DNA from: Desulfosarcinaceae bacterium
Lineage (GTDB): Bacteria > Desulfobacterota > Desulfobacteria > Desulfobacterales > Desulfosarcinaceae
Direction of reading: 5' to 3'
Length of the DNA: 63,197 nucleotides
Assembly: GCA_030066015.1 (NCBI GenBank)
Contig: JASJCL010000035.1
Coordinates: forward strand, 1 to 63,197
Positions 7,495 to 15,261 of this stretch are shown here, piece by piece. The number at the start of each line of letters is the position of its first letter. Position 1 is the stretch's first letter. Below the pieces are notes generated by a model. That model was not told the origin of the DNA and ran no database searches. It saw only the letters and a program-made list of their open reading frames with translations. The position numbers and the translations under genes were made by a program.

Positions 7495-8607
7495 GTGGAT
7501 CGATTTACCAGCGCCCAATTGAATACACTGCTGGCCAAGGCCGTCCAGGGGAGCGCCCCGACGCCCCATGATATCGAACGCCTTCTGCTGTTGACCGACC
7601 CGGATCAGGTCGCCGCCCTGATGCAGGCCGCCCGGCGGGTCCGCACCCGCCATTTCGGCCGGGAAGTATTTCTCTACGGTTTTCTCTACGCCAGCACACA
7701 CTGCCGCAACCACTGCCGCTTCTGCCTTTACCGCCGCGGCAATCCCGCCGCGCCGCGCTACCGCAAGAGCCAGACGGAGATGGTTGCGCTGGCCACGGCG
7801 CTGGCAGACAGCGGGGTCCACCTCATCGACCTGACCATGGGAGAGGATCCCGAGGTCTACGCCCCGGATGGCAAGGGGTTTGAAACGCTGCTGGAGACCA
7901 TGGACCGCATCCGCACCGCCACCGGACTGCCCCTGATGGCATCGGTGGGCGTGGTGCCGCCGGTGATACTGGAGGGCCTCGCCGAGCGGGGCATCGAGTG
8001 GTACGCCTGCTACCAGGAGACCCACTCCATCAGTGGCTATCACCGTCTGCGCAGCGGACAGGACTATGATGAACGATGGCGGAGCAAACTGCGCGCCGGC
8101 GAACTGGGCATGCTGGTGGAGGAGGGGATCCTCACCGGTGTGGGGGAGACCCCGCGGGACCTGGTGCGCTCACTAATGGCCATGCGGACAATGGCCGCCG
8201 ACCAGGTGCGCGCCATGACTTTCGTGCCCCAAACAGGCACCCCCATGGCCGGCTGGCGCCATCGCCCGCCATGGAGCGAGCTCAAGCTCATCGCGCTGAT
8301 GCGGTTGGTGATGCCGGATGCCCTCATCCCGGCCAGCCTCGATATCGACGGTCTCTCCGGCTTGGCGCAGCGCCTGGCGGCAGGGGCCAACGTGGTCACC
8401 TCCTTGGTCCCCCCGGGAGAGGGGCTGGCCGGCGTGGCCCAGAGCGAGCTGGACATCGAAGCGGGCAACCGCAGCGTATCCGGTATCCAGGAAACCTTGG
8501 CGACCTGCGGACTGCAGCCGGCGGCGGCGGAAGCGTACCTCGCCTGGGTCCGGGCCCGTCAGGAGATGAAATGCCGCGCCCAGCGGAGGGACCGATGCGC
8601 CTGTTAG
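7495..8607 (+). CDS. pylB: PylB, methylornithine synthase (radical SAM)
   Basis: First enzyme of Pyl biosynthesis: a radical SAM mutase converting L-lysine to (3R)-3-methyl-D-ornithine. The iron-sulfur motif CxxxCxxC is at residues 70-77 (CRNHCRFC) inside FLYASTHCRNHCRFCLYRR. I chose the GTG at 7495 (370 residues) because GGGAAGAGAG lies just upstream; an in-frame ATG at 7456 would add 13 residues with no clear ribosome site. The gene overlaps pylC by 13 bases and ends in TAG (8605-8607). Readthrough would add about 44 Trp- and Arg-rich residues that look non-coding, so this UAG probably just terminates. Confidence 0.94.
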   Translation: MDRFTSAQLNTLLAKAVQGSAPTPHDIERLLLLTDPDQVAALMQAARRVRTRHFGREVFLYGFLYASTHCRNHCRFCLYRRGNPAAPRYRKSQTEMVALATALADSGVHLIDLTMGEDPEVYAPDGKGFETLLETMDRIRTATGLPLMASVGVVPPVILEGLAERGIEWYACYQETHSISGYHRLRSGQDYDERWRSKLRAGELGMLVEEGILTGVGETPRDLVRSLMAMRTMAADQVRAMTFVPQTGTPMAGWRHRPPWSELKLIALMRLVMPDALIPASLDIDGLSGLAQRLAAGANVVTSLVPPGEGLAGVAQSELDIEAGNRSVSGIQETLATCGLQPAAAEAYLAWVRARQEMKCRAQRRDRCAC

Positions 8608-9791
8608 TGGTCGGCGGACGCCTCCAGGGAGTGGAGGCCGCGTACCTGGCTAAAAAAGCCGGCTTCTGGGTGCGGGTGGTGGACAAGGCGGCCATGGTGC
8701 CGGCCATGCACCTGGGAGACCATTTTATCCAGGTGGATGTGACCTCCCCCCAGGGGCTGGCCCTGGCGACGGAGGGGATCGACCTCATCCTGCCGGCCTT
8801 GGAGAACCCGGCCGTCTTGCAGGCCCTGGCCGAAAGCGCGCCTGAACTGGGGATCCCGCTGGCCTTCGATCTGGCCGCCCACAAGCTCAGCAGCTCCAAG
8901 CGGCGGTCGGACCAGCTTTTTGCCAGCCACCAGATCCCCGCCCCCGAGCCTTGGCCAGCGTGCGGCTACCCAGTGATGGTCAAGCCCGATCGGGGCAGCG
9001 GCAGCGAGGGGGTCCGCCTTCTGACCGAAGGAGAGCTCCTGGCAATCCAGATCGACGGGGGGTTTCCGCCCGAGGGAATGGTGGCCCAGCAATATCTCGA
9101 GGGCCCCTCCTATTCCGTGGAGGTGATCGGCGTGCCGGGCAACTACCACGTCATGCCGGCGACGGAGCTGGAGATGGATGCGGGGCACGACTGCAAGCGG
9201 GTATTGGCGCCGAGCGGTTTGGGGACGGATGCTGCGGATCGTCTGGCCGCCATCGGCCGTGCCTGCGCGGAGGCGATCCAGCTCACCGGGATCATGGACG
9301 TGGAGGTGATCCGCCACGAGGGCGTTTTCAAGGTTCTCGAAGTGGATGCCCGCCTGCCCAGCCAGACGCCCATAGCGGTCCTGCACAGCAGCGGCATCAA
9401 CCAAGTGGCACTGCTGGCAGCCCTTTTTCAGGGGGGGCAGGCTTCGGCCCATGAACCTCTCGTCAGCCAGGACGGGGTGATTCTGGAGCATATCGCGATT
9501 GCAGATGGGCACTTGCGGGTATTGGGCGAACACATCATGGCGGTGACGGAGGGCCTCCGTCACGAGACCGGTTTCTTTGGCGCCGACGAGGCCCTCACCA
9601 CTTACAGGCCCGGTGCCCCGTCCTGGGTGGCCACCTTGATCATCACCGCTGCGGACAGAGCGGCGGCGTGGGAGAAGCGATCGCAGGTGATGGCGAACCT
9701 CAAGCAGACCTTTGACTTGGTGGCCCTGGCGGCCCCCCGTCCCGATAGCGCCCGTTCAGGCGCCGGCCAGCGCGGGGGAGCGGTCCCATGA
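8595..9791 (+). CDS. pylC: PylC, 3-methylornithine-L-lysine ligase (ATP-grasp)
   Basis: Second step of Pyl synthesis: ATP-dependent joining of 3-methylornithine to the epsilon-amino group of a second lysine. The protein starts MRLLVVGGRLQGVEAAYLAK, very close to characterised PylC, and has ATP-grasp features (VMVKPDRGSGSEGV, PEGMVAQQYLEGPSYSVEV, VLEVDARLPSQTP). At 398 residues it has a short extra Ser/Gly/Arg tail compared with archaeal PylC (about 360). ATG 8595 follows GGAGGG; an upstream in-frame ATG at 8571 with AGGAG is the alternative. It overlaps pylB at the 5' end and pylD by 4 bases (ATGA) at the 3' end. Confidence 0.94.
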   Translation: MRLLVVGGRLQGVEAAYLAKKAGFWVRVVDKAAMVPAMHLGDHFIQVDVTSPQGLALATEGIDLILPALENPAVLQALAESAPELGIPLAFDLAAHKLSSSKRRSDQLFASHQIPAPEPWPACGYPVMVKPDRGSGSEGVRLLTEGELLAIQIDGGFPPEGMVAQQYLEGPSYSVEVIGVPGNYHVMPATELEMDAGHDCKRVLAPSGLGTDAADRLAAIGRACAEAIQLTGIMDVEVIRHEGVFKVLEVDARLPSQTPIAVLHSSGINQVALLAALFQGGQASAHEPLVSQDGVILEHIAIADGHLRVLGEHIMAVTEGLRHETGFFGADEALTTYRPGAPSWVATLIITAADRAAAWEKRSQVMANLKQTFDLVALAAPRPDSARSGAGQRGGAVP

Positions 9792-10669
9792 CCCGGTTGA
9801 CCCGTGCCGACCTGCGGAACCTGGAGGGCTCCCTGGCCGCCTACGAGCACTACCTCAACGATGCGACCGGCATCGATCTGGCAGGCCTCGCGCTGGAGGC
9901 GTCCGGGCTGCCTGCGGATACGGCCTGTCGCAACGGACTGGCCGATCTTCGACTGGCCGTGATCCCGGTCACCATCGGACTGGGCATCATCGGTGGCTTT
10001 TCCCAGAGCGTCGCCGCCATCCTCAATCACCTCGGCTGTCACAGCTACGTTACAAAGAGCTGTGATGTGGCCGGAATCACCGAGGCGTTGGCCCGGGGGG
10101 CGGCGGCCCTCTTCCTGTCCGACGATAGCGACTTTGTGGCCCTGGACCCCGAGCGTCGCGTGATCGTCCACAACACCGCGGCCACGGCCCGCGGATTCGT
10201 GGCGGGACTGGCGCGGATGGCGGGTGGTGTGGTGGGGCGGGAGGTCCTGGTGATCGGATGCGGAGCGCTGGGGGGAGCCGCCGCAGAGGCGCTGCTGACA
10301 CGGGGCGCCCATTTGGTGCTGACAGACCACGATCCAGCCGCCAGCGCAGCCCTGGCCGCCTCCCTAAGGGCCAAATTTGGGCAAGACGCACAGATACGCC
10401 TCTGCCCGCACACCCGGCTAGATGCGGTTGACCTCATTTTCGATGCCAGCAATACGGGCGATCATATCGATGTGGAGATGATGGGGCCGGCGACCTGTGT
10501 AGCCGCTCCCGGTATGCCCTGCGGGGTAACCGCAGCCGGTCGCCGACGACTGGGCATCCGCATGCTCCACGATCCCCTGCAGATCGGTGTGGCCACCATG
10601 GCGGGTCAGATTTACGCAGCCCAGTTATGCGCTTCCTGCATGCCGGCGGAGGGAACGCTTCATGGCTAA
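9788..10669 (+). CDS. pylD: PylD, pyrrolysine synthase (dehydrogenase)
   Basis: Last step of Pyl synthesis: NAD-dependent oxidation of L-lysine-N6-3R-methyl-D-ornithine, followed by ring closure to the pyrroline. The 293-residue protein has the PylD signatures IPVTIGLGIIGGFSQSVAAI, HLGCHSYVTKSCDVAGI and a Rossmann loop VLVIGCGALGGAAAEALL near residue 155. It overlaps pylC by 4 bases (ATGA) and pylSn by 8 bases, so the operon is translationally coupled throughout. The stop is TAA, unlike pylSc and pylB. Confidence 0.94.
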   Translation: MTRLTRADLRNLEGSLAAYEHYLNDATGIDLAGLALEASGLPADTACRNGLADLRLAVIPVTIGLGIIGGFSQSVAAILNHLGCHSYVTKSCDVAGITEALARGAAALFLSDDSDFVALDPERRVIVHNTAATARGFVAGLARMAGGVVGREVLVIGCGALGGAAAEALLTRGAHLVLTDHDPAASAALAASLRAKFGQDAQIRLCPHTRLDAVDLIFDASNTGDHIDVEMMGPATCVAAPGMPCGVTAAGRRRLGIRMLHDPLQIGVATMAGQIYAAQLCASCMPAEGTLHG

Positions 10670-11009
10670 GCAGCGCAAACCGGCTGCCAAACGCTACTAC
10701 CGCAAACGGGTGGCGCTCCTGCGCCTCATCGATAAAATCAAGCTCTGGCCCTCCCGGCGGGGCATCCTCCACGGTATCCGTACCATCGAGCGCCTGGGTG
10801 CGCAGGCCCGGGTGACCACTCATTGCAACAAGCAATTTCTCGTCAACGATTCGCGCAACAGCCGGGCGGCGCGCTGGCTGCGCAACAAGTGGTTTCAGGG
10901 AATCTGCCCGCAGTGCGGGGTGCCCGATTGGAAACTGGAGAAGTTCAGTGCCACCCGCTTCCGGCGCCACCACGGCTCCGATCTGCTCAAACCGGGTGAT
11001 CCGAGCTGA
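10662..11009 (+). CDS. pylSn: Pyrrolysyl-tRNA synthetase, N-terminal tRNA-binding domain (PylSn)
   Basis: A 115-residue stand-alone version of the PylS N-terminal domain, which binds tRNA-Pyl tightly and cooperates with PylSc. Diagnostic segments are KLWPSRRGILHGI, TTHCNKQFLVNDSRNSRAAR and WLRNKWFQGICPQCGVPDWK; the His/Cys residues match the zinc site of this domain. It is very basic, as expected for a tRNA binder. It is last in the order tRNA-Pyl, pylSc, pylB, pylC, pylD, pylSn, the standard bacterial layout. ATG 10662 overlaps the pylD stop; the gene ends in TGA. Confidence 0.95.
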   Translation: MAKQRKPAAKRYYRKRVALLRLIDKIKLWPSRRGILHGIRTIERLGAQARVTTHCNKQFLVNDSRNSRAARWLRNKWFQGICPQCGVPDWKLEKFSATRFRRHHGSDLLKPGDPS

Positions 11010-11416
11010 TGGTCCTTCCGCTTGCCCGCGCCCCTTCCTGGGGGTTGGGATCATCCGTCATCGGGGCAAGCGATGAAGCACCGTCGGTTTTGGACCGACC
11101 ATAAATTCGATATCCTGCGCTTTTCACCATCGCCTCAAGGCGCCTCCGGCCCTTTGGACCCTCCTCTTTAAACAGAAAAACCGCGCAAACCGCTGCGATT
11201 AAATTTTATATGTTTTCTTCTCACCATTCGAGGTTGACATGGACGCTCGTCCCTCAGTATAGACCTCTCTATCGAGACCGAATTATGGTCTAACCAAAAA
11301 GAGCGGCGCCACGCTTTGGCGCGGAGACCCGGCATTTTGGGGAGAGATCCCGCTATCGTGAAGCGCGGCCCGCGGGAACTGCAGCCCGCAACTGGGTTGG
11401 TGAGGGGAGAGGCGCG
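11010..11416. promoter_or_regulatory. Intergenic region after the pyl operon with GntR-type operators
   Basis: No gene is seen in these 407 bases. GCTTGCCC (11020-11027) and GGGCAAGC (11064-11071) form an 8-bp inverted repeat enclosing a smaller CCCC/GGGG hairpin, possibly the end of the pyl transcript, though no T-tract follows. GTCGGT/ACCGAC (11083-11099) is a second hairpin. TGGTCTAACCA (11286-11296) fits the TGGTNNNACCA operator of FadR/PdhR-type regulators, and TGGACCGACCA (11091-11101) is one base off it. The FCD regulator gene starts 120 bases downstream. Confidence 0.5.
11286..11296. promoter_or_regulatory. Candidate FadR/GntR operator TGGTCTAACCA
   Basis: A perfect match to TGGTNNNACCA, the half-site arrangement of FadR/PdhR/LldR-type GntR regulators, 120 bases before a gene for that kind of regulator. 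Probably an autoregulatory site that also controls the downstream MttB and oxidase genes. Inferred from motif and position only. Confidence 0.5.
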
Positions 11417-12250
11417 GTGGCAACCTTCAAGCCCGCCGATGATAAAAACGTCACCCAGGATGTCATCCGGCAGATCGAAAACGCCATCATCTGCGGGGAA
11501 CTGACCGAGGGGGCCAAACTCTCGCCGGAGAGGGAGCTGCAGAACGCGTTCCGGGTCTCCCGCACCACCATTCGGGAAGCGCTGCGGGTTCTGGCGCAAA
11601 AGGGTCTCATCACCATCCGCAAAGGCAAGGGCGGCGGCTCCTTTGTCGAACCCAATAGCGGGCTCAGGTTCGGCGAGAGCCTGGACCTGATGATCCGCCT
11701 GGGCCAGATCAGCTTGCGACAGCTATTCGAGTTCCGCAGCCATATCGAGGTCCTCGCTTTCGAGTCGGCCATCTACAAGGCGACCTCGGCGGACATCGAC
11801 CGACTCGATCAGATCCTCGAAAAAATGAAGTGGACCTCGCAACACTATGGCGGTGATCCGCAGGCCTTTTTCGAGATCGAAAAAACCCTGCACCGGGCCA
11901 TGGTCGACCTATCGGGAAACCCCCTCTACGGACTGGTGCTGAACGCCATCACGGCGAGCACATGGAAGGTGATGCGTTTTTTGCCCAACTCGGAAGTGGA
12001 GATGGTCGCTGCCCTGCAGGACTGGCGCGATATCCTCGACGCCATGCGGCAGGGCGACATCCATACGGCAACCGCGGTGATTCGGACCCATCAGCTAAAC
12101 TACCGCAGGGTGTATGAAGCCTATTTGCACGAACGGGACTTGACTGATCGGACCCTTGCCCAGGCAGTGGCGACATGTGAACCGGCATCGAAGCGGCCAA
12201 ATTTTGATTCGAGCATTATACCACCAGAACACCAACGCAGAGGGGGATGA
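11417..12250 (+). CDS. GntR-family (FadR/FCD) transcriptional regulator
   Basis: A 277-residue DNA-binding regulator. The N-terminal winged helix-turn-helix spans about residues 10-80, with LSPERELQNAFRVSRTTIRE and ALRVLAQKGLITIRKGKGG as the recognition region and wing; the C-terminal FCD ligand domain follows from about residue 95. It starts at GTG 11417 behind GGGGAGAGG. Its stop overlaps the ATG of the next MttB-family gene (ATGA), so regulator, methyltransferase and amine oxidase form one operon. The ligand is probably the substrate or product of that pathway. TGGTNNNACCA-like sites upstream suggest autoregulation. Confidence 0.88.
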   Translation: MATFKPADDKNVTQDVIRQIENAIICGELTEGAKLSPERELQNAFRVSRTTIREALRVLAQKGLITIRKGKGGGSFVEPNSGLRFGESLDLMIRLGQISLRQLFEFRSHIEVLAFESAIYKATSADIDRLDQILEKMKWTSQHYGGDPQAFFEIEKTLHRAMVDLSGNPLYGLVLNAITASTWKVMRFLPNSEVEMVAALQDWRDILDAMRQGDIHTATAVIRTHQLNYRRVYEAYLHERDLTDRTLAQAVATCEPASKRPNFDSSIIPPEHQRRGG

Positions 12251-13719
12251 TGCTACAATCGGACCAGACCCAATCCCGTTCGCTCCGCATGCGGATCTTC
12301 AGCGACGACCAGATCTGGGAGATCCGGCAGGCGGCGTTCGACATCGTCGAAAAGGTCGGCTTCGTCTGTCCCCACAAGGCGGCCCAGCAGATGCTGGCCG
12401 CCGCCGGGGCCTGGGTGAAGGGGGACCGGATCCGGCTCCCCCGCCACATCGCCGAGGGGTGCCTGGCGACGACCCCCAAGGGATGGATCCTATATGACCG
12501 CGACGGCCGCCGGGCCATGGAGGTGGAGGGACGCAAGAGCCATTACGGCACCGCCACCGCCAGCCCCCACACCCGGGATGTGTTCACGGGAGAGATCCGG
12601 ACCACCGAACTGGTCGACATCGCCAATGGGGCCAAGGTGGCCGATGCCTGCGGCAACATCGATTTCGTCATGCCCATGGGGTCCTCTCAGGACGTGCCGC
12701 CCAATACCGCGGACGTCAACGAGTTCCCCACCGTGGTGGCCAACACCGCCAAGCCCATGGTCTTCATCGGGTATACGCCCCTGGGGTGCGAGTATGTTTA
12801 CGAGATGGCGGCGGTGGTCGCCGGGGGGATGGAGGCTCTGAGGCAAAAACCCTTCCTGATCGCCTATCCCGAGGGCATCGCCCCCCTTTTCTACCCCGAG
12901 GACACCATCGACCGCATCTTCGTCTCGGCCGATCGCTGCATGCCCCAGCTCCCCGGTTCCACGGTCCAGGCCGGCGCCACCGGTCCGGTGACCCTCGCGG
13001 GAATGACGGCCCAGATGACGGCGGAGGCCATCATCCACATCGTCGTCGCCCAACTGCGCCAGCCCGGGTGCCCCGTGGCAATGAGCGCCAACGCCGCCGT
13101 GCTCAACATGACCTCGGCGCTCAACACCATGGGGGCGCCCGAACTGAGTCTGGCCCAGTGCGCCCAGGCGGAAGTGGCCCAATCCTTCAACCTGCCCACC
13201 TGGGGGCTGGCCGGCGCCACCGACGCGAAAACCCTGGACGCCCAGGCCGGTTTGGAGGCCGCCTTTTCCATCCTGAGCCAGGGCATGGGCGGCCTCAATC
13301 TGATTCACGACGTGGGCTACATGGCCGCCGGCATGATCTGCAGCCTCGAACAGCTGGTGATGGGCAACGAGATCATCGGTATGGCCAAACGCTTCATCAA
13401 CGGCATCACGGTCAACCGCGAGACGCTGGCGCGGGAGGTGATCGAGGCGGTGGGACCGCGGGGCCATTTTCTGCAGCAGCGCCACACCATGACCCACTTT
13501 AAAAAGGAGCTGTGGCGGCCCCAATTGCTGGACCAGAGCGGCATCGAGACCTGGACCCAGGCGGGACAACCAAGCCTGCAAAACCGCGCCCGCGAAAGGA
13601 CCATCGCCCTATTGGAATCCCATACCCCCAAGGGGCTTCCAGACAAGATCACGACCGAACTGGAGCGTCTCAGGCGGGCGGCGCAAAAAGAGATTCTGGC
13701 CAAACAGGAAAAAGCGTAA
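12247..13719 (+). CDS. MttB-family methyltransferase, no pyrrolysine
   Basis: A 490-residue MttB-superfamily protein with an open frame throughout. At the Pyl-equivalent position it has Ala (residue 324, GLAGATDAKTLDAQ), with the conserved Asp-Ala-Gln seven residues on. The rest is typical: MRIFSDDQIWEIRQAAFDIV at the N-terminus, GATGPVTLAGMTAQM, and a final helical segment. It is coupled to the FCD regulator upstream and followed 30 bases later by a FAD amine oxidase-like gene. The combination suggests stepwise demethylation: a quaternary amine by this protein, then an N-methylglycine-like product by the oxidase. The substrate is unproven. Confidence 0.87.
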   Translation: MMLQSDQTQSRSLRMRIFSDDQIWEIRQAAFDIVEKVGFVCPHKAAQQMLAAAGAWVKGDRIRLPRHIAEGCLATTPKGWILYDRDGRRAMEVEGRKSHYGTATASPHTRDVFTGEIRTTELVDIANGAKVADACGNIDFVMPMGSSQDVPPNTADVNEFPTVVANTAKPMVFIGYTPLGCEYVYEMAAVVAGGMEALRQKPFLIAYPEGIAPLFYPEDTIDRIFVSADRCMPQLPGSTVQAGATGPVTLAGMTAQMTAEAIIHIVVAQLRQPGCPVAMSANAAVLNMTSALNTMGAPELSLAQCAQAEVAQSFNLPTWGLAGATDAKTLDAQAGLEAAFSILSQGMGGLNLIHDVGYMAAGMICSLEQLVMGNEIIGMAKRFINGITVNRETLAREVIEAVGPRGHFLQQRHTMTHFKKELWRPQLLDQSGIETWTQAGQPSLQNRARERTIALLESHTPKGLPDKITTELERLRRAAQKEILAKQEKA

Positions 13720-13749
13720 GGGCTTCAGTCCATCCAAAAGGAGCGGCAA

Positions 13750-15063
13750 GTGGGTATGACCCAACCGCAATATGACGCCATCGTGATCGGCGCCGGCATC
13801 ATCGGCTGCTGCATCGCCTACGAGCTGGCCAAGCGCGGCCGCCACTGTCTGGTGGTGGACAAACTGGCCGGCAGCGGACTCGGCTCGACGGCCGCCAGCT
13901 GCGCCATCATTCGCCTGCACTACTCCACGCCCCAGGGAGTGGCCCTGGCCAGGGAGGGATATTACTACTGGCTGGATTGGAAGCGGTACCTCAAGACGCC
14001 GGATCCCTCCGGGATGGCGTACTATAAAAACACCGGCAATCTGATCTTCAAGAGCGAGGTCAACCACAACCTCGTGAACGTGAAAGCGGCCCTGGAAGAG
14101 ATGGGCATCGGCTACCGGGACCTGGCGCCGGAGGAGATCCCCCAATTTCTCCCCAACCCCGATCTGCGCGCCTACCACCCCCAGAAGCGGTTGGCCGATC
14201 CGGACTTTGGCACGCCCACCGGCGGCCGAGTGCCCGGCGCCATCTACGTGCCCGAGTCCGGCTATATCAGCGATCCCAAGCAGTCCACCCACAACGTGGA
14301 GATCGCCGCGCGTGCCGCGGGAGCAACCTTTTGCTTCAATGCCGAGGTGGCGGAAATTCTACAGGCGAAGGGCCGGGCGGCCGGCATCCGGCTTGCCGGC
14401 GGGGAGGCGATCGCAGCGCCGGTGGTGGTCAATGTCAGCGGTCCCCACTCCCATAAGATCAATCGAATGGCCGGGGTGGCGGAGAAGATGAGGATCAAGA
14501 CCCGCGCCCTACGGGTAGAGGTGGTCCATGTGGAAAGTCCGGCTGGGGTGAACTGGGAGAAGGACGGGGTCATGCTGTCGGACAGCGACACCGGCATCTA
14601 CGCCCGGCCGGAGGTGGGCAACCACTGGCTCATCGGCAGCGAAGAGCCCGCCTGCGACGCCCTCGAATACGTTGACCCCGATGACTATAACCACAACTTT
14701 ACCGCCCAGTCACGGGCGCAGGTCCTGCGGGCCGGCATGCGCATCCCCGACCTGCCCATTCCCAACCAGCCCCAGGGCGTCGTGGACCTCTACGACCTCA
14801 GCGACGACTGGTACCCCATCTACGACAAGAGCGATCTACCCGGCTTTTACATGGCGGTGGGCACCAGCGGCAACCAGTACAAAAACGCGCCCGTGGTGGG
14901 CGCCTTCATGGCGGAACTGATCGATTATTGCGAGCGCGGTGGCGACCATGACGAACAGCCGCTGCAGTATCGCATGACATATCTGAAGCGGTCCCTGGAC
15001 ATCGGCTTCTTCAGCCGAAACCGCGAGATCAACCGCGCGTCCAGTTTTTCGGTCATCGGGTAG
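13750..15063 (+). CDS. FAD-dependent amine oxidoreductase (DAO family; sarcosine/dimethylglycine oxidase-like)
   Basis: A 437-residue DadA/sarcosine oxidase-like flavoprotein. The N-terminal FAD-binding motif VIGAGIIGCCIAYELAKRG follows MGMTQPQYDAI; later GNLIF, VNVSGPHSHKINRMAG and AVGTSGNQYKNAPVVG are typical of the DAO fold. Such enzymes oxidise N-methyl or alpha-amino groups of sarcosine, dimethylglycine or D-amino acids. The GTG at 13750 has AAAAGGAG six bases upstream, better placed than the ATG at 13756. It belongs to the regulator-MttB operon and ends with TAG. In an anaerobe it would more likely act as a dehydrogenase than an oxygen-using oxidase. Confidence 0.8.
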   Translation: MGMTQPQYDAIVIGAGIIGCCIAYELAKRGRHCLVVDKLAGSGLGSTAASCAIIRLHYSTPQGVALAREGYYYWLDWKRYLKTPDPSGMAYYKNTGNLIFKSEVNHNLVNVKAALEEMGIGYRDLAPEEIPQFLPNPDLRAYHPQKRLADPDFGTPTGGRVPGAIYVPESGYISDPKQSTHNVEIAARAAGATFCFNAEVAEILQAKGRAAGIRLAGGEAIAAPVVVNVSGPHSHKINRMAGVAEKMRIKTRALRVEVVHVESPAGVNWEKDGVMLSDSDTGIYARPEVGNHWLIGSEEPACDALEYVDPDDYNHNFTAQSRAQVLRAGMRIPDLPIPNQPQGVVDLYDLSDDWYPIYDKSDLPGFYMAVGTSGNQYKNAPVVGAFMAELIDYCERGGDHDEQPLQYRMTYLKRSLDIGFFSRNREINRASSFSVIG

Positions 15064-15261
15064 ATCAATTTCTCTCCCGATAGATATGAGGCTGAATCAG
15101 TCACTCTCGCAAAGCCGAGAAGGCCTGCAGTGCGTCCACCAAAAGATTTTGAGTTTGTGCTGCTCCAAAAATAGCGTGTCTGTCGTTTGGACAGGTTTAT
15201 GACAGGGTATTGCACGTCTTATCGAAACTAACCCCTGAATCCCCTTCAGATACAACAACGA

